From positions 1 to 15,775 of the forward strand of contig CAMBRH010000046.1 in assembly GCA_945870115.1 (NCBI GenBank): a stretch of 15,775 nt of DNA. Reading direction: 5' to 3'. Position 1 is the stretch's first letter, and every line of letters begins with the position of its first letter. This document shows positions 6,981 to 14,259 of this stretch, in pieces. The notes under the pieces were generated by a model, which saw only the letters and a list, made by a program, of their open reading frames with translations, ran no database searches and was not told where the DNA came from. This stretch comes from Chitinophaga pinensis. Lineage in GTDB: Bacteria > Bacteroidota > Bacteroidia > Flavobacteriales_D > Crocinitomicaceae. The position numbers and the translations under genes are program-made.

Positions 6981-7934
6981 TTACTTTTCCTCTGCAGGTG
7001 GGTTTTTTAATATAGAAACTATCTCAGAATTTGTCAATTTTTCTACATTTTCAGAAGAGATAATACTTTTAATGCAATTTTCTTGTTTTTCATTGAATGA
7101 AATTAGATAATGTTTGACAGAATCATAAACTTTTTCGATAGTATAGTCCAATTCCAATTCTCCTATTAAATATTCATCATTTCTTTCACCTGGTCTTCCT
7201 TCAATTATTTCCCACTTACCTCCAAAAACAGAAATCCAATTCTCTAAAATTTCTTTCATTTTTGCCGCCTTCATTTCTCTTGATAGTACTTTTCCTTGAA
7301 CTTCGTCAATATTATCAATTGCGGTTATAACTAACTTAACAGCTTCATCTACTGTAAAGAAAAATCTTCTCATTTCAGGCCCCGTTGTACCTAAAACATT
7401 TGTCTCTTCAAACATTTTTTTCCAAACAGGCAAAACTGAACCTGTTGACCAAGCAACATTTCCATATCTAACTGCAGTAAACTTTGTTGCTGACTTCCCA
7501 TTCATTGAACAAAAAACCCGTTCCATTATTGCTTTTGACAAACCATAAGTATTTCTTACAGGTGGTGAAGCTTTATCTGTTGAAACAGCAACAACTATTT
7601 CGACATTTTTCTCTAAACAAACACGAGCAACATTTTGTGAACCTAATACGTTTACATCAACACATTCCATTGGTTGTTTTTCTGCTAAATCAACAAATTT
7701 AGTTGCGGCAGCATGAATCACAATATTTGGTCGAAACTCTCCAAAAACATCCCTAATGGATTCAATATTAGAAACATCCATAGGGACAACTTCGCATCCC
7801 GTGATTTTTTTTGCTAAGAAATTTTGCTTATTGTTTCTTCCTGTAAGAATTACGTTATAATTTTCTTTCAACGCTAAACCTAATCTTTTGCCTAAAAAAC
7901 CAGTACCTCCTGTAATTAAAATCGTTTTTTTCAT
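6981..7934 (-). CDS. PseB/CapD-like SDR nucleotide-sugar dehydratase/epimerase
   Basis: A 317-residue extended short-chain dehydrogenase/reductase (Polysacc_synt_2 type). The NAD(P)-binding motif is GGTGFLG at residues 9-15. The active-site block is STDKASPPVRNTYGLSK (118-134), with the Asp-Lys pair (120-121), Tyr130 and Lys134, which resembles the inverting UDP-GlcNAc 4,6-dehydratases (PseB/FlaA1, CapD). VRYGNVAWSTGSVLPVW (155-171) is the matching nucleotide-sugar block. Compared from memory with FlaA1, there seems to be one extra residue between Lys121 and Tyr130. It is soluble and lacks the membrane domain of WbpM-type enzymes. It lies between a GT2 gene (15 nt upstream) and the nucleotidyltransferase gene (1 nt downstream). 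Likely reaction: 4,6-dehydration, possibly with C5 epimerisation, of a nucleotide-linked HexNAc. Plain epimerase or reductase activity is the alternative. Confidence 0.82.
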   Translation of the reverse strand: MKKTILITGGTGFLGKRLGLALKENYNVILTGRNNKQNFLAKKITGCEVVPMDVSNIESIRDVFGEFRPNIVIHAAATKFVDLAEKQPMECVDVNVLGSQNVARVCLEKNVEIVVAVSTDKASPPVRNTYGLSKAIMERVFCSMNGKSATKFTAVRYGNVAWSTGSVLPVWKKMFEETNVLGTTGPEMRRFFFTVDEAVKLVITAIDNIDEVQGKVLSREMKAAKMKEILENWISVFGGKWEIIEGRPGERNDEYLIGELELDYTIEKVYDSVKHYLISFNEKQENCIKSIISSENVEKLTNSEIVSILKNPPAEEK

Positions 7935-7949
7935 TTATTATAAATTAAA

Positions 7950-8852
7950 TTATTTATTTTTTATTCTAAAAATAGAAATTTGCAATATTCTTATAAATTT
8001 TCCTTCAAAAATACATTTCCAATCAAATTTAAAAGCCTTAACTGAAAGTTTAAAAGCTAACTTAAACATTTTAGCAGAATTGGCACTTGAAGCCGCAAAT
8101 AAATAACCAGAGGCATAAAACTGGTTGATAAAATTACCGTAATTTTCTTGCAAATTCTTATCTTTTTTTATTTTTTCACCAATATATTCAACTCGTTCAA
8201 TGGCACTATCAATCGTGAATTTATCAATCGATCTTGAATCATGATGAAGTATGCCATTATTTACTCTATTGATCCTACCAGGTTTAAAATCGGCCAAAAT
8301 TCTAATCCATAATTCCCAATCCTCAGATCCAACAATGATTTTATTTTCATCAAAAAAATAATTTTGATAAATTTCTTTTGATAAAAAAACTCCAATACAT
8401 GAAAAAAAATTTCCTTTTAATATTTTTAATTTATAATTTTTTAAACTTGGATACGAATACTTTCTAATAAGCTTCTTATCTGAATCTATTAATTCATAAA
8501 GGTTATGAAATATTTTAATTTCAGGGTTCGGCTTTATAAAATTACTTGCATCTAAAAGATTATTTGGGTACATAAAATCATCTGAATCTAATAAAGTCAA
8601 AAAATCGCCTTTGGCTGCCTTAAAACCGATATTCCTAGAAATTGAGCGCTCAAAGTTTTGTTCATTTCTGATTAAGTGAATATTTTCGTGCTTTTGAAGA
8701 ATAGGTTGTAAAACTTCAATAGTATTGTCTGTTGAACAATTATCAACAATTATTATTTCAAAATTTTTATAGGTTTGGTTTAAAACACTGTTAATTGTAT
8801 TAACAATTAATGGTCCACGATTATATGAAGGAATGATAACAGAAAATTTCAC
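7950..8852 (-). CDS. Glycosyltransferase family 2 (GT-A fold)
   Basis: A 300-residue protein with the classic GT2 N-terminus: FSVIIPSYNRGPLI (3-16), NQTYKNFEIIIVDNCSTDNT (25-44), the SRNIGFKAAKGDFLTLLDSDD stretch with the metal-binding DSD at 89-91, and a later GSEDWELWIR block near residue 175 that carries the likely catalytic acidic pair. It would transfer a sugar from a nucleotide donor with inversion, on the cytoplasmic side. There is no obvious membrane segment. It is the first gene of the minus-strand operon, behind a TAnnTTTG box 18 nt upstream, and is followed after 15 nt by the SDR gene. Donor and acceptor are unknown; the operon context suggests it may use the sugar made by the next two genes. 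Confidence 0.9.
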   Translation of the reverse strand: MKFSVIIPSYNRGPLIVNTINSVLNQTYKNFEIIIVDNCSTDNTIEVLQPILQKHENIHLIRNEQNFERSISRNIGFKAAKGDFLTLLDSDDFMYPNNLLDASNFIKPNPEIKIFHNLYELIDSDKKLIRKYSYPSLKNYKLKILKGNFFSCIGVFLSKEIYQNYFFDENKIIVGSEDWELWIRILADFKPGRINRVNNGILHHDSRSIDKFTIDSAIERVEYIGEKIKKDKNLQENYGNFINQFYASGYLFAASSANSAKMFKLAFKLSVKAFKFDWKCIFEGKFIRILQISIFRIKNK

Positions 8853-8870
8853 TTAAAATTCATTTTAGTA

Positions 8871-8878
8871 CAAAATTA
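8871..8878 (-). promoter_or_regulatory. Predicted -7 box for the GT2-SDR-nucleotidyltransferase operon
   Basis: Reads TAATTTTG on the minus strand, a full match to TAnnTTTG, 18 nt before the GT2 start codon. No clear TTG -33 element was found at 17-23 nt. It lies in the 96-nt divergent region shared with the asparagine synthetase gene. Confidence 0.5.
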
Positions 8879-8923
8879 ATTAAATATTTTAAATAAATCA
8901 CTGCATTTTATTCAATAAATTTT

Positions 8924-8931
8924 TACTTTTG
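8924..8931 (+). promoter_or_regulatory. Predicted -7 box for the asnB-like gene
   Basis: TACTTTTG, a full match to TAnnTTTG, 17 nt before the ATG at 8949. No clear -33 TTG was found. Together with the box at 8871-8878 it makes this intergenic region divergently transcribed. Confidence 0.55.
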
Positions 8932-8948
8932 TAACTAAACTAATTTAA

Positions 8949-10853
8949 ATGTGTGGAATTTCTGGATTATTTGACTTTAATTTAAGATCAAGTAAATTTA
9001 TTCTCAATGAAATGAACAACACTCTTTTTCATCGAGGTCCAGATGGCAATGGATTGTATTTTAGAGAAACTGAAAAATTTCAAGTCGGTTTCGGTCATAG
9101 AAGACTGAGCATATTGGAACTAACTGAATTAGGAAAACAACCAAAACAATTTCAAAACTTATGGATAACTTACAACGGCGAAATTTATAATTATAAGGAA
9201 ATAAATAAGGAATTAGAGAAAATTGGTTATTCATTTGAAAGCAATTCTGATACAGAAACAATTTTAAAAGCATATCATGCTTGGGGTGAAAAATGTTTAA
9301 ATAGGCTAAATGGAATGTTCGCCTTTTCAATTTATAACGAAGAAAATGATGATGTTTTTATGGCGAGAGATAGAACTGGAATAAAACCATTCTATTTTTA
9401 TCACAAAGAAAAATTATTTTTATTTGCTTCTGAATTGAAAGCATTTCACAAACACCCAAACTTCGAAAAAGAACTTGAAATTAATGCTTTGGCTCACTAT
9501 TTTCAAAACGGTAGTGTTCCAAGTTCGAGCTGTATTTTTAAAAATTGTCAAAAAATAATACCAGGTCATTTCATTAAAACAAATTTAAATAATTTCTTAA
9601 TAAAACAAGAAAAATACTGGAATGTTTATGATTATTATAACAAACCGAAACTTGATATTTCTTTTGAAGAGTCAAAAGTTAAAACTAAAACCTTATTACA
9701 ATCTTCAATAAATTACAGAATAATTTCTGATGTTCCGGTTGGAGTTTTTTTAAGTGGAGGATATGACAGTGCATGTGTCACAGCGCTTCTTCAGAAAGAA
9801 AACCAAGAAAAATTAAAGACCTTCACTATTGCAGTTCCAGATATAGGTATTGATGAAAGTAAATATGCAAAACAAACTTCAACTTTTTTAGGAACCGAGC
9901 ACACTGAAGCGGTATGTTCAGAAAGTGAAGCAATTGAAATCATCAAAAATCTTCCTTATTATTTCGATGAACCATTTTCAGATGCAAGTGCAATCCCGAC
10001 AATGCTTGTTAGTCAACTTGCAAAAAAACAGGTCACTGTAGCACTAAGTGCAGATGGAGGCGATGAATTATTTGCGGGATACAATCGCTATTCAGATTAT
10101 CTCAGATTTCTTAAAAAAATGGATAAGTTACCAAAATCAGGATTAAGCATCTTAACTGCATTATCTGGTAAATTTCCAATCAATAATTTTTTAAATTCAA
10201 AAATTCAAAATTTCAGTAATCGGCGAGAAAAACTAGAAGAATTATTTTCAAATTATTCTATCGAGAACGCCTATTCACTTTTCCATAAACAATATTCTGA
10301 TACTCAAATTAAAAAGCTGTTAAATCACAAAGAAATTAACCTAGATGAAACATTAAATGGGAAATTAAAAAAAGATTTTTTTACCCCATTAAATTTTGCC
10401 TTAGCGACGGATTATCAAAATTATTTAGTCGATGATATTTTAACAAAAGTTGATAGAGCAACAATGTCAGCAAGTTTGGAAGGGAGGGAACCTTTATTGG
10501 ACTATAGACTAATCGAGTTTCTGGCTCAATTACCTGATAATTTTAAATTTTCAAATGGTAATAAAAAGTATATATTAAAAGAAATAGTTCATGATTTTAT
10601 ACCAAAAGAGTTAATGGACAGACCAAAAATGGGGTTTGCAATTCCAATTTCGAAATGGCTAAAAAATGAATTAAAAGAAAATGTAGATTACTATTTAAGT
10701 GATGAAAAAATTAAAAATCAAGAAATTCTTAACTTAGATGTGATAATGCAATTAAAAAAAGATTTTTATCACAAAAATAAAATGGAACTCGGCGCTAGGT
10801 TGTGGAATATATTAATGTTTCAAATGTGGTATGAAAAATGGTTTTTAAATTAA
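8949..10853 (+). CDS. asnB: AsnB-type glutamine-dependent asparagine synthetase/amidotransferase
   Basis: A 634-residue two-domain enzyme. The N-terminal class II glutaminase domain starts with MCGISGLFDF, so Cys2 becomes the N-terminal nucleophile after Met removal. It also has GHRRLSI (49-55), YNGEIYNY (75-82) and GMFAF (122-126). The synthetase domain has the ATP-binding PP-loop LSGGYDS (268-274), a SADGGDELFAGYNRY block and TKVDRATMSASLEGREPLLD near the end. In asparagine synthesis ammonia from glutamine is transferred to AMP-activated aspartate. Homologues inside polysaccharide clusters are often thought to amidate sugar carboxylates such as uronic acids instead. At 634 residues it is longer than E. 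coli AsnB (554), as is common for the cluster-associated type. It has its own promoter box, and a GT4 gene follows after 53 nt. The family is certain; asparagine versus sugar amidation is open. Confidence 0.93.
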   Translation: MCGISGLFDFNLRSSKFILNEMNNTLFHRGPDGNGLYFRETEKFQVGFGHRRLSILELTELGKQPKQFQNLWITYNGEIYNYKEINKELEKIGYSFESNSDTETILKAYHAWGEKCLNRLNGMFAFSIYNEENDDVFMARDRTGIKPFYFYHKEKLFLFASELKAFHKHPNFEKELEINALAHYFQNGSVPSSSCIFKNCQKIIPGHFIKTNLNNFLIKQEKYWNVYDYYNKPKLDISFEESKVKTKTLLQSSINYRIISDVPVGVFLSGGYDSACVTALLQKENQEKLKTFTIAVPDIGIDESKYAKQTSTFLGTEHTEAVCSESEAIEIIKNLPYYFDEPFSDASAIPTMLVSQLAKKQVTVALSADGGDELFAGYNRYSDYLRFLKKMDKLPKSGLSILTALSGKFPINNFLNSKIQNFSNRREKLEELFSNYSIENAYSLFHKQYSDTQIKKLLNHKEINLDETLNGKLKKDFFTPLNFALATDYQNYLVDDILTKVDRATMSASLEGREPLLDYRLIEFLAQLPDNFKFSNGNKKYILKEIVHDFIPKELMDRPKMGFAIPISKWLKNELKENVDYYLSDEKIKNQEILNLDVIMQLKKDFYHKNKMELGARLWNILMFQMWYEKWFLN

Positions 10854-10906
10854 TTTAGTTTAGAAAGTAACATTAAAATTATACATAACTATAAAAAAAA
10901 TTCAGA

Positions 10907-12145
10907 ATGAATTCAAAAAAAAATGTTCTTTTTATTTCGTACGACGGAATGACCGATGCATTAGGCCAATCGCAAGTTTTACCTTATTTAATAGGCTTAT
11001 CAAAAAATGATTATAATATTTTTTTAATAAGTTTTGAAAAAGAAATACAATTTTCAAAATTAAACAAAGAGATATTTAACTTATGTAATAAATCAAATAT
11101 TAAATGGTTTCCACAAAAATATACAAAAAGACCACCTATTTTATCTACAATTTGGGACTTGAAAAAAATGTGGTTTGTTGCAAAAAAATTACATAAAATA
11201 AATAACTTTAAATTAATACATTGCAGAAGTTACATTCCAGCAATAATTGGATCAAGACTTAAAGACAAATACGGAATAAAATTTCTATTTGATATGAGAG
11301 GTTTTTGGGTTGATGAAAGAGTTGATGGCGGGCAATGGAATTTGGATAAATGGATTTATAGGAAAGTATATAATGTATTTAAAAAAATAGAATGTAATTT
11401 ATTTTCTAATTCGGACGAAGTAGTTTCTTTAACAGAAGAAGGTAAGAAGGAGCTATTAAGATGGAAATTAAATCGAAATGAAGAATTAAAAATTAATGTG
11501 ATCCCTTGTTGCGTAGACTTAAACCATTTTGATTATAAAATTGTAAATCAAGAATCTAAAATTTTGTACGAAAAAAAATATAACCTTAAAAAAGAAGATT
11601 TAGTTATTTGTTATCTAGGTAGTTTAAGCACTGTTTATATGTTTGATGAAGTATTAAAAGTAGTAGCAGAAATAGAAAAAAAATATTCAAAGTTCAAATT
11701 TCTTATATTTACCCATGAAGAAAAAAGCTTGGTTGAAAAAAAAATTTTTAACTCTTATATAATCAATAAAGAATATATATATATTGACTCTCTATTAAGG
11801 AATGAAGTTCCAATTGCACTAAGTGTTTGTGATTACTCAATTTTTTTCTGCAAGCCTACAAAATCAAGAAAAGGTACAAGTCCAACAAGATTAGCCGAAT
11901 TGATTGCATGTGGTGTTAAAATAATTTCAAATAAAGATATTGGAGACTCTGAAAAGCAAATTAAAGCAAATAATTTGGGATATGTATTTCAAGGTTTCGA
12001 TGACATTGATTACTCAACATTTATCTCTAACCATAATTTAAGCAAATCATTCTTAAAAGAGCCATTATTTGAGACTGCAAAAAAACTTTTCAGTTTAGAA
12101 GATGGAATTTTAAAATATCAAGGTATTTATCATCGAATGATTTAA
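10907..12145 (+). CDS. Glycosyltransferase family 4 (GT-B fold)
   Basis: A 412-residue protein. The N-terminus NVLFISYDGMTDALGQSQVL (6-25) is a recognisable signature of a Bacteroidota-rich GT4 subgroup. It is followed by HCRSYIPAIIGSRLKDKYG (105-123) and FDMRGFWVDERVDGGQW (128-144) in the N-terminal domain. The C-terminal domain holds ICYLGSLSTVYMFDEVLK and a TSPTRLAELIACGVKIISN block with the conserved donor-contact Glu. It would add a sugar to the lipid-linked repeat unit. It follows the asnB-like gene by 53 nt with no promoter match between, so co-transcription is likely. Its stop codon overlaps that of the acyltransferase on the other strand. A run of nine A lies in codons 3-6. Confidence 0.86.
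   Translation: MNSKKNVLFISYDGMTDALGQSQVLPYLIGLSKNDYNIFLISFEKEIQFSKLNKEIFNLCNKSNIKWFPQKYTKRPPILSTIWDLKKMWFVAKKLHKINNFKLIHCRSYIPAIIGSRLKDKYGIKFLFDMRGFWVDERVDGGQWNLDKWIYRKVYNVFKKIECNLFSNSDEVVSLTEEGKKELLRWKLNRNEELKINVIPCCVDLNHFDYKIVNQESKILYEKKYNLKKEDLVICYLGSLSTVYMFDEVLKVVAEIEKKYSKFKFLIFTHEEKSLVEKKIFNSYIINKEYIYIDSLLRNEVPIALSVCDYSIFFCKPTKSRKGTSPTRLAELIACGVKIISNKDIGDSEKQIKANNLGYVFQGFDDIDYSTFISNHNLSKSFLKEPLFETAKKLFSLEDGILKYQGIYHRMI
10915..10923 (+). repeat. A9 tract in codons 3-6 of the GT4 gene
   Basis: Nine A in a row right behind the start codon of the glycosyltransferase. It could slip during replication and switch the gene off, or simply be an A-rich translation start region typical of AT-rich Bacteroidota. 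Confidence 0.4.
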
Positions 12146-13281
12146 TTTCTCTTTCTAAATTTTTCTAAAAGATTTTTTGATTTTTTTTCAACTATTAAAT
12201 AAAAAACATAAGCTACTATTAGACTAAATAATATTCCAGGAATAAACAACCAAAAATTTTCAATATGAGGAGGAGTTAATTTTAAAACTTTAAAATAGAT
12301 TGAGTGTAATAAAAAAATTGTTGCAACATGTGTAATATATAAGGTATAACTAAACTTACCTATGATTTGTAAAAATTTTATTTTTACTGAGTATTTTAGG
12401 AAATAAACAATTAATAAAACTGTAAAAATTGAAGCACTTAGAAATGAGTATTTTGTTTCTACTTGAATATAAATGTTAATCAAATAAGTTAATCCTAAAA
12501 ATAAAAAAATAATAAATAAAAAAACTTTTTTATTTATATTCTTAAAAAGTTCAACTATTTTATCATAATTCCAAAATAAGAAAATACCAATCATAAAGAA
12601 AAAATTATAGTTAAAAATAAATTCTTTTAACAAATGTGGAAGATTAAAATTAATGATTTGTTTTTCAAAAATAATTCCAATTACGAATAAAATCACACTT
12701 GAAAAATAATATATCCTTCTTTTATACATTAAAAAAGGAGCTATTAAATAAAAAATAACCTCAAAAGAAAGGGACCAAAAAGGAGTTATAAATCCTTCCA
12801 TGGGTAAATAAATTAAATTTTTTAAAATGACTAAGGGACTGAAGAAATCATTCATTTGAATATATCTAAGAAAAGCCAGTGAGTCATATTCAATTTTATA
12901 AAATTCTGGATTCATTGCTTTAGTTATTAAAAAAACAATTCCTGCCCAAACAAGAGCAATTAAATATGGTGGATATATTCTAATAAATCTTTTTAAATAA
13001 AATAATTTATTTGCACCTTTATTTCTTAAACTATATGCAATTGAGAACCCAGATAAAACAAAAAATAATATAACAAATTCTACAGCTAATCTAGTTAACA
13101 AACTTGAGGAAAAAACAAAATAATCATAAAAACTCCAATTTGCCATTGGATTTTTCTCTAAAAATACTTTTCCGCCCATCCATAGAATACCTCGACAATG
13201 AGCAATCATAACATAAAGTGCAGCTAATCCTCTTAAAGAATCTAAAATGTCAAAATCAGTTTTACTTAATTTATTTTCCAT
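12142..13281 (-). CDS. Membrane acyltransferase 3 (OafA-like, probable O-acetyltransferase)
   Basis: A 379-residue polytopic inner-membrane protein with about ten hydrophobic segments, matching the acyltransferase 3 family in length and layout. The key R-X10-H motif is present as Arg17 to His28 in LRGLAALYVMIAHCRG. The family block FVLSGFSIAYSLR follows at 74-86, and KRFIRIYPPYLIAL at 97-110. Such enzymes move an acyl group, usually acetyl, across the membrane onto a sugar of a periplasmic or lipid-linked glycan. No C-terminal SGNH domain is present. It is a single-gene minus-strand unit with a TAnnTTTG box 20 nt upstream. Its stop codon overlaps the stop of the convergent GT4 gene by 4 bases of TTAA sequence. 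Confidence 0.9.
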   Translation of the reverse strand: MENKLSKTDFDILDSLRGLAALYVMIAHCRGILWMGGKVFLEKNPMANWSFYDYFVFSSSLLTRLAVEFVILFFVLSGFSIAYSLRNKGANKLFYLKRFIRIYPPYLIALVWAGIVFLITKAMNPEFYKIEYDSLAFLRYIQMNDFFSPLVILKNLIYLPMEGFITPFWSLSFEVIFYLIAPFLMYKRRIYYFSSVILFVIGIIFEKQIINFNLPHLLKEFIFNYNFFFMIGIFLFWNYDKIVELFKNINKKVFLFIIFLFLGLTYLINIYIQVETKYSFLSASIFTVLLIVYFLKYSVKIKFLQIIGKFSYTLYITHVATIFLLHSIYFKVLKLTPPHIENFWLFIPGILFSLIVAYVFYLIVEKKSKNLLEKFRKRN

Positions 13282-13301
13282 TATTTTACTCTTTTAAATT
13301 C

Positions 13302-13309
13302 CAAATATA
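13302..13309 (-). promoter_or_regulatory. Predicted -7 box for the acyltransferase gene
   Basis: Reads TATATTTG on the minus strand, a full match to TAnnTTTG, 20 nt before the start codon. No -33 TTG was found at the usual spacing. Confidence 0.5.
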
Positions 13310-13320
13310 AAAAATAAAAT

Positions 13321-13328
13321 TATCTTTA
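13321..13328 (+). promoter_or_regulatory. Possible -7 box for the methyltransferase gene
   Basis: TATCTTTA, matching TAnnTTTG in all but the last position, 19 nt before the ATG at 13348. The spacing agrees with the other boxes in the window, which is the main reason to list it. Confidence 0.35.
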
Positions 13329-13347
13329 CCTAATTAATATAAATATT

Positions 13348-14259
13348 ATGTTTTTAAAATATTCAGAAAATCCTAATAAAATAATTGAAACCAAAATAAA
13401 AAAAAATATTTATTCCTTTTTAACTGAAAATGAAACAAATCTAGATCAAAAAACAGTTGACTCTTTTGGTGAGGAATGGGATAAATTTAATTCGTTTACT
13501 GATGAAGAAATAAAAAATGCAGGAGATCAATATTTCGACATAGTTAACTCAGCAATTTTAAATAAAGAATCTGTTGTTTTAGATTTGGGCTGTGGTAGTG
13601 GAAGATGGACAAAATATGTAGCTGACAAAGTTTCGATAGTTGAAGCAGTTGATCCAAGTGAAGCAGTTTTTTCAGCAGTAAACTTAACTCAAAATAACCC
13701 TAATGTTAGAGTAACACAAGCAAGTGTGAGTAATATTCCTTTTGCCGATAATTCTTTTGATTTTATTATTTGTTTAGGTGTTTTGCACCATATACCAGAT
13801 ACACAGCAAGCACTAATTGATTTATGTAAAAAACTAAAACCAAATGGACATATACTTTTATATTTGTATTACAGTTTAGATAATCGAGGTGCTTTTTATA
13901 ATTTTATATTTAAATCGTCAACCATTTTAAGGAAAGGAATATCGAAACTTCCTCATAGCCCGAAAAAAATAATTTGTGACATTATTGCCTTTATTGTATA
14001 CATGCCTTTAGTAGTGATTGTGCGCTTTTTGTTCTCTATTTTCGGTAAAAAAAATTGGATCAAGAAAATTCCTCTTTCATATTATTCAGACAAATCAGTT
14101 AATATTATAAGAAATGATGCATTAGATAGATTTGGTACACCTTTAGAGCAACGCTTTTCCAAGTTAGAAATTTCAGTAATGTTAAATAATGCTGGAATTT
14201 CAAACAATAAATTCTCAAGCAATGAACCATATTGGCACGTTTTAGGTAAAAAATTATGA
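13348..14259 (+). CDS. Class I SAM-dependent methyltransferase
   Basis: A 303-residue protein. Residues 37-50 (VDSFGEEWDKFNSF) are the short lead-in often seen in this subgroup. The SAM-binding domain of the Methyltransf_11/UbiE type follows, with motif I VLDLGCGSGRW (77-87), the ribose-binding acidic position in AVDPSEAV (100-107), IPFADNSFDFIICLGVLHHIPD (130-151) containing motifs II and III, and LKPNGHILLYLYYSLDN. After it come about 120 residues that include hydrophobic stretches around 205-230, which may contact the membrane. The acceptor is unknown; the context suggests a sugar or the lipid-linked glycan. The gene ends in an ATGA overlap with the next GT4 gene, so the two are probably coupled. 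A run of nine A lies at 13398-13406. Confidence 0.85.
   Translation: MFLKYSENPNKIIETKIKKNIYSFLTENETNLDQKTVDSFGEEWDKFNSFTDEEIKNAGDQYFDIVNSAILNKESVVLDLGCGSGRWTKYVADKVSIVEAVDPSEAVFSAVNLTQNNPNVRVTQASVSNIPFADNSFDFIICLGVLHHIPDTQQALIDLCKKLKPNGHILLYLYYSLDNRGAFYNFIFKSSTILRKGISKLPHSPKKIICDIIAFIVYMPLVVIVRFLFSIFGKKNWIKKIPLSYYSDKSVNIIRNDALDRFGTPLEQRFSKLEISVMLNNAGISNNKFSSNEPYWHVLGKKL
13398..13406 (+). repeat. A9 tract near the 5' end of the methyltransferase gene
   Basis: Nine A in a row at about codons 17-20. Same remark as for the other poly-A tracts: a possible slippage site, but compatible with chance in AT-rich DNA. Confidence 0.4.

Noticed and set aside
7484..8106. Two 72-residue plus-strand frames opposite the SDR and GT2 genes
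   Set aside because: They are antisense to well-supported genes, have no recognisable motif or promoter, and have low-complexity composition.
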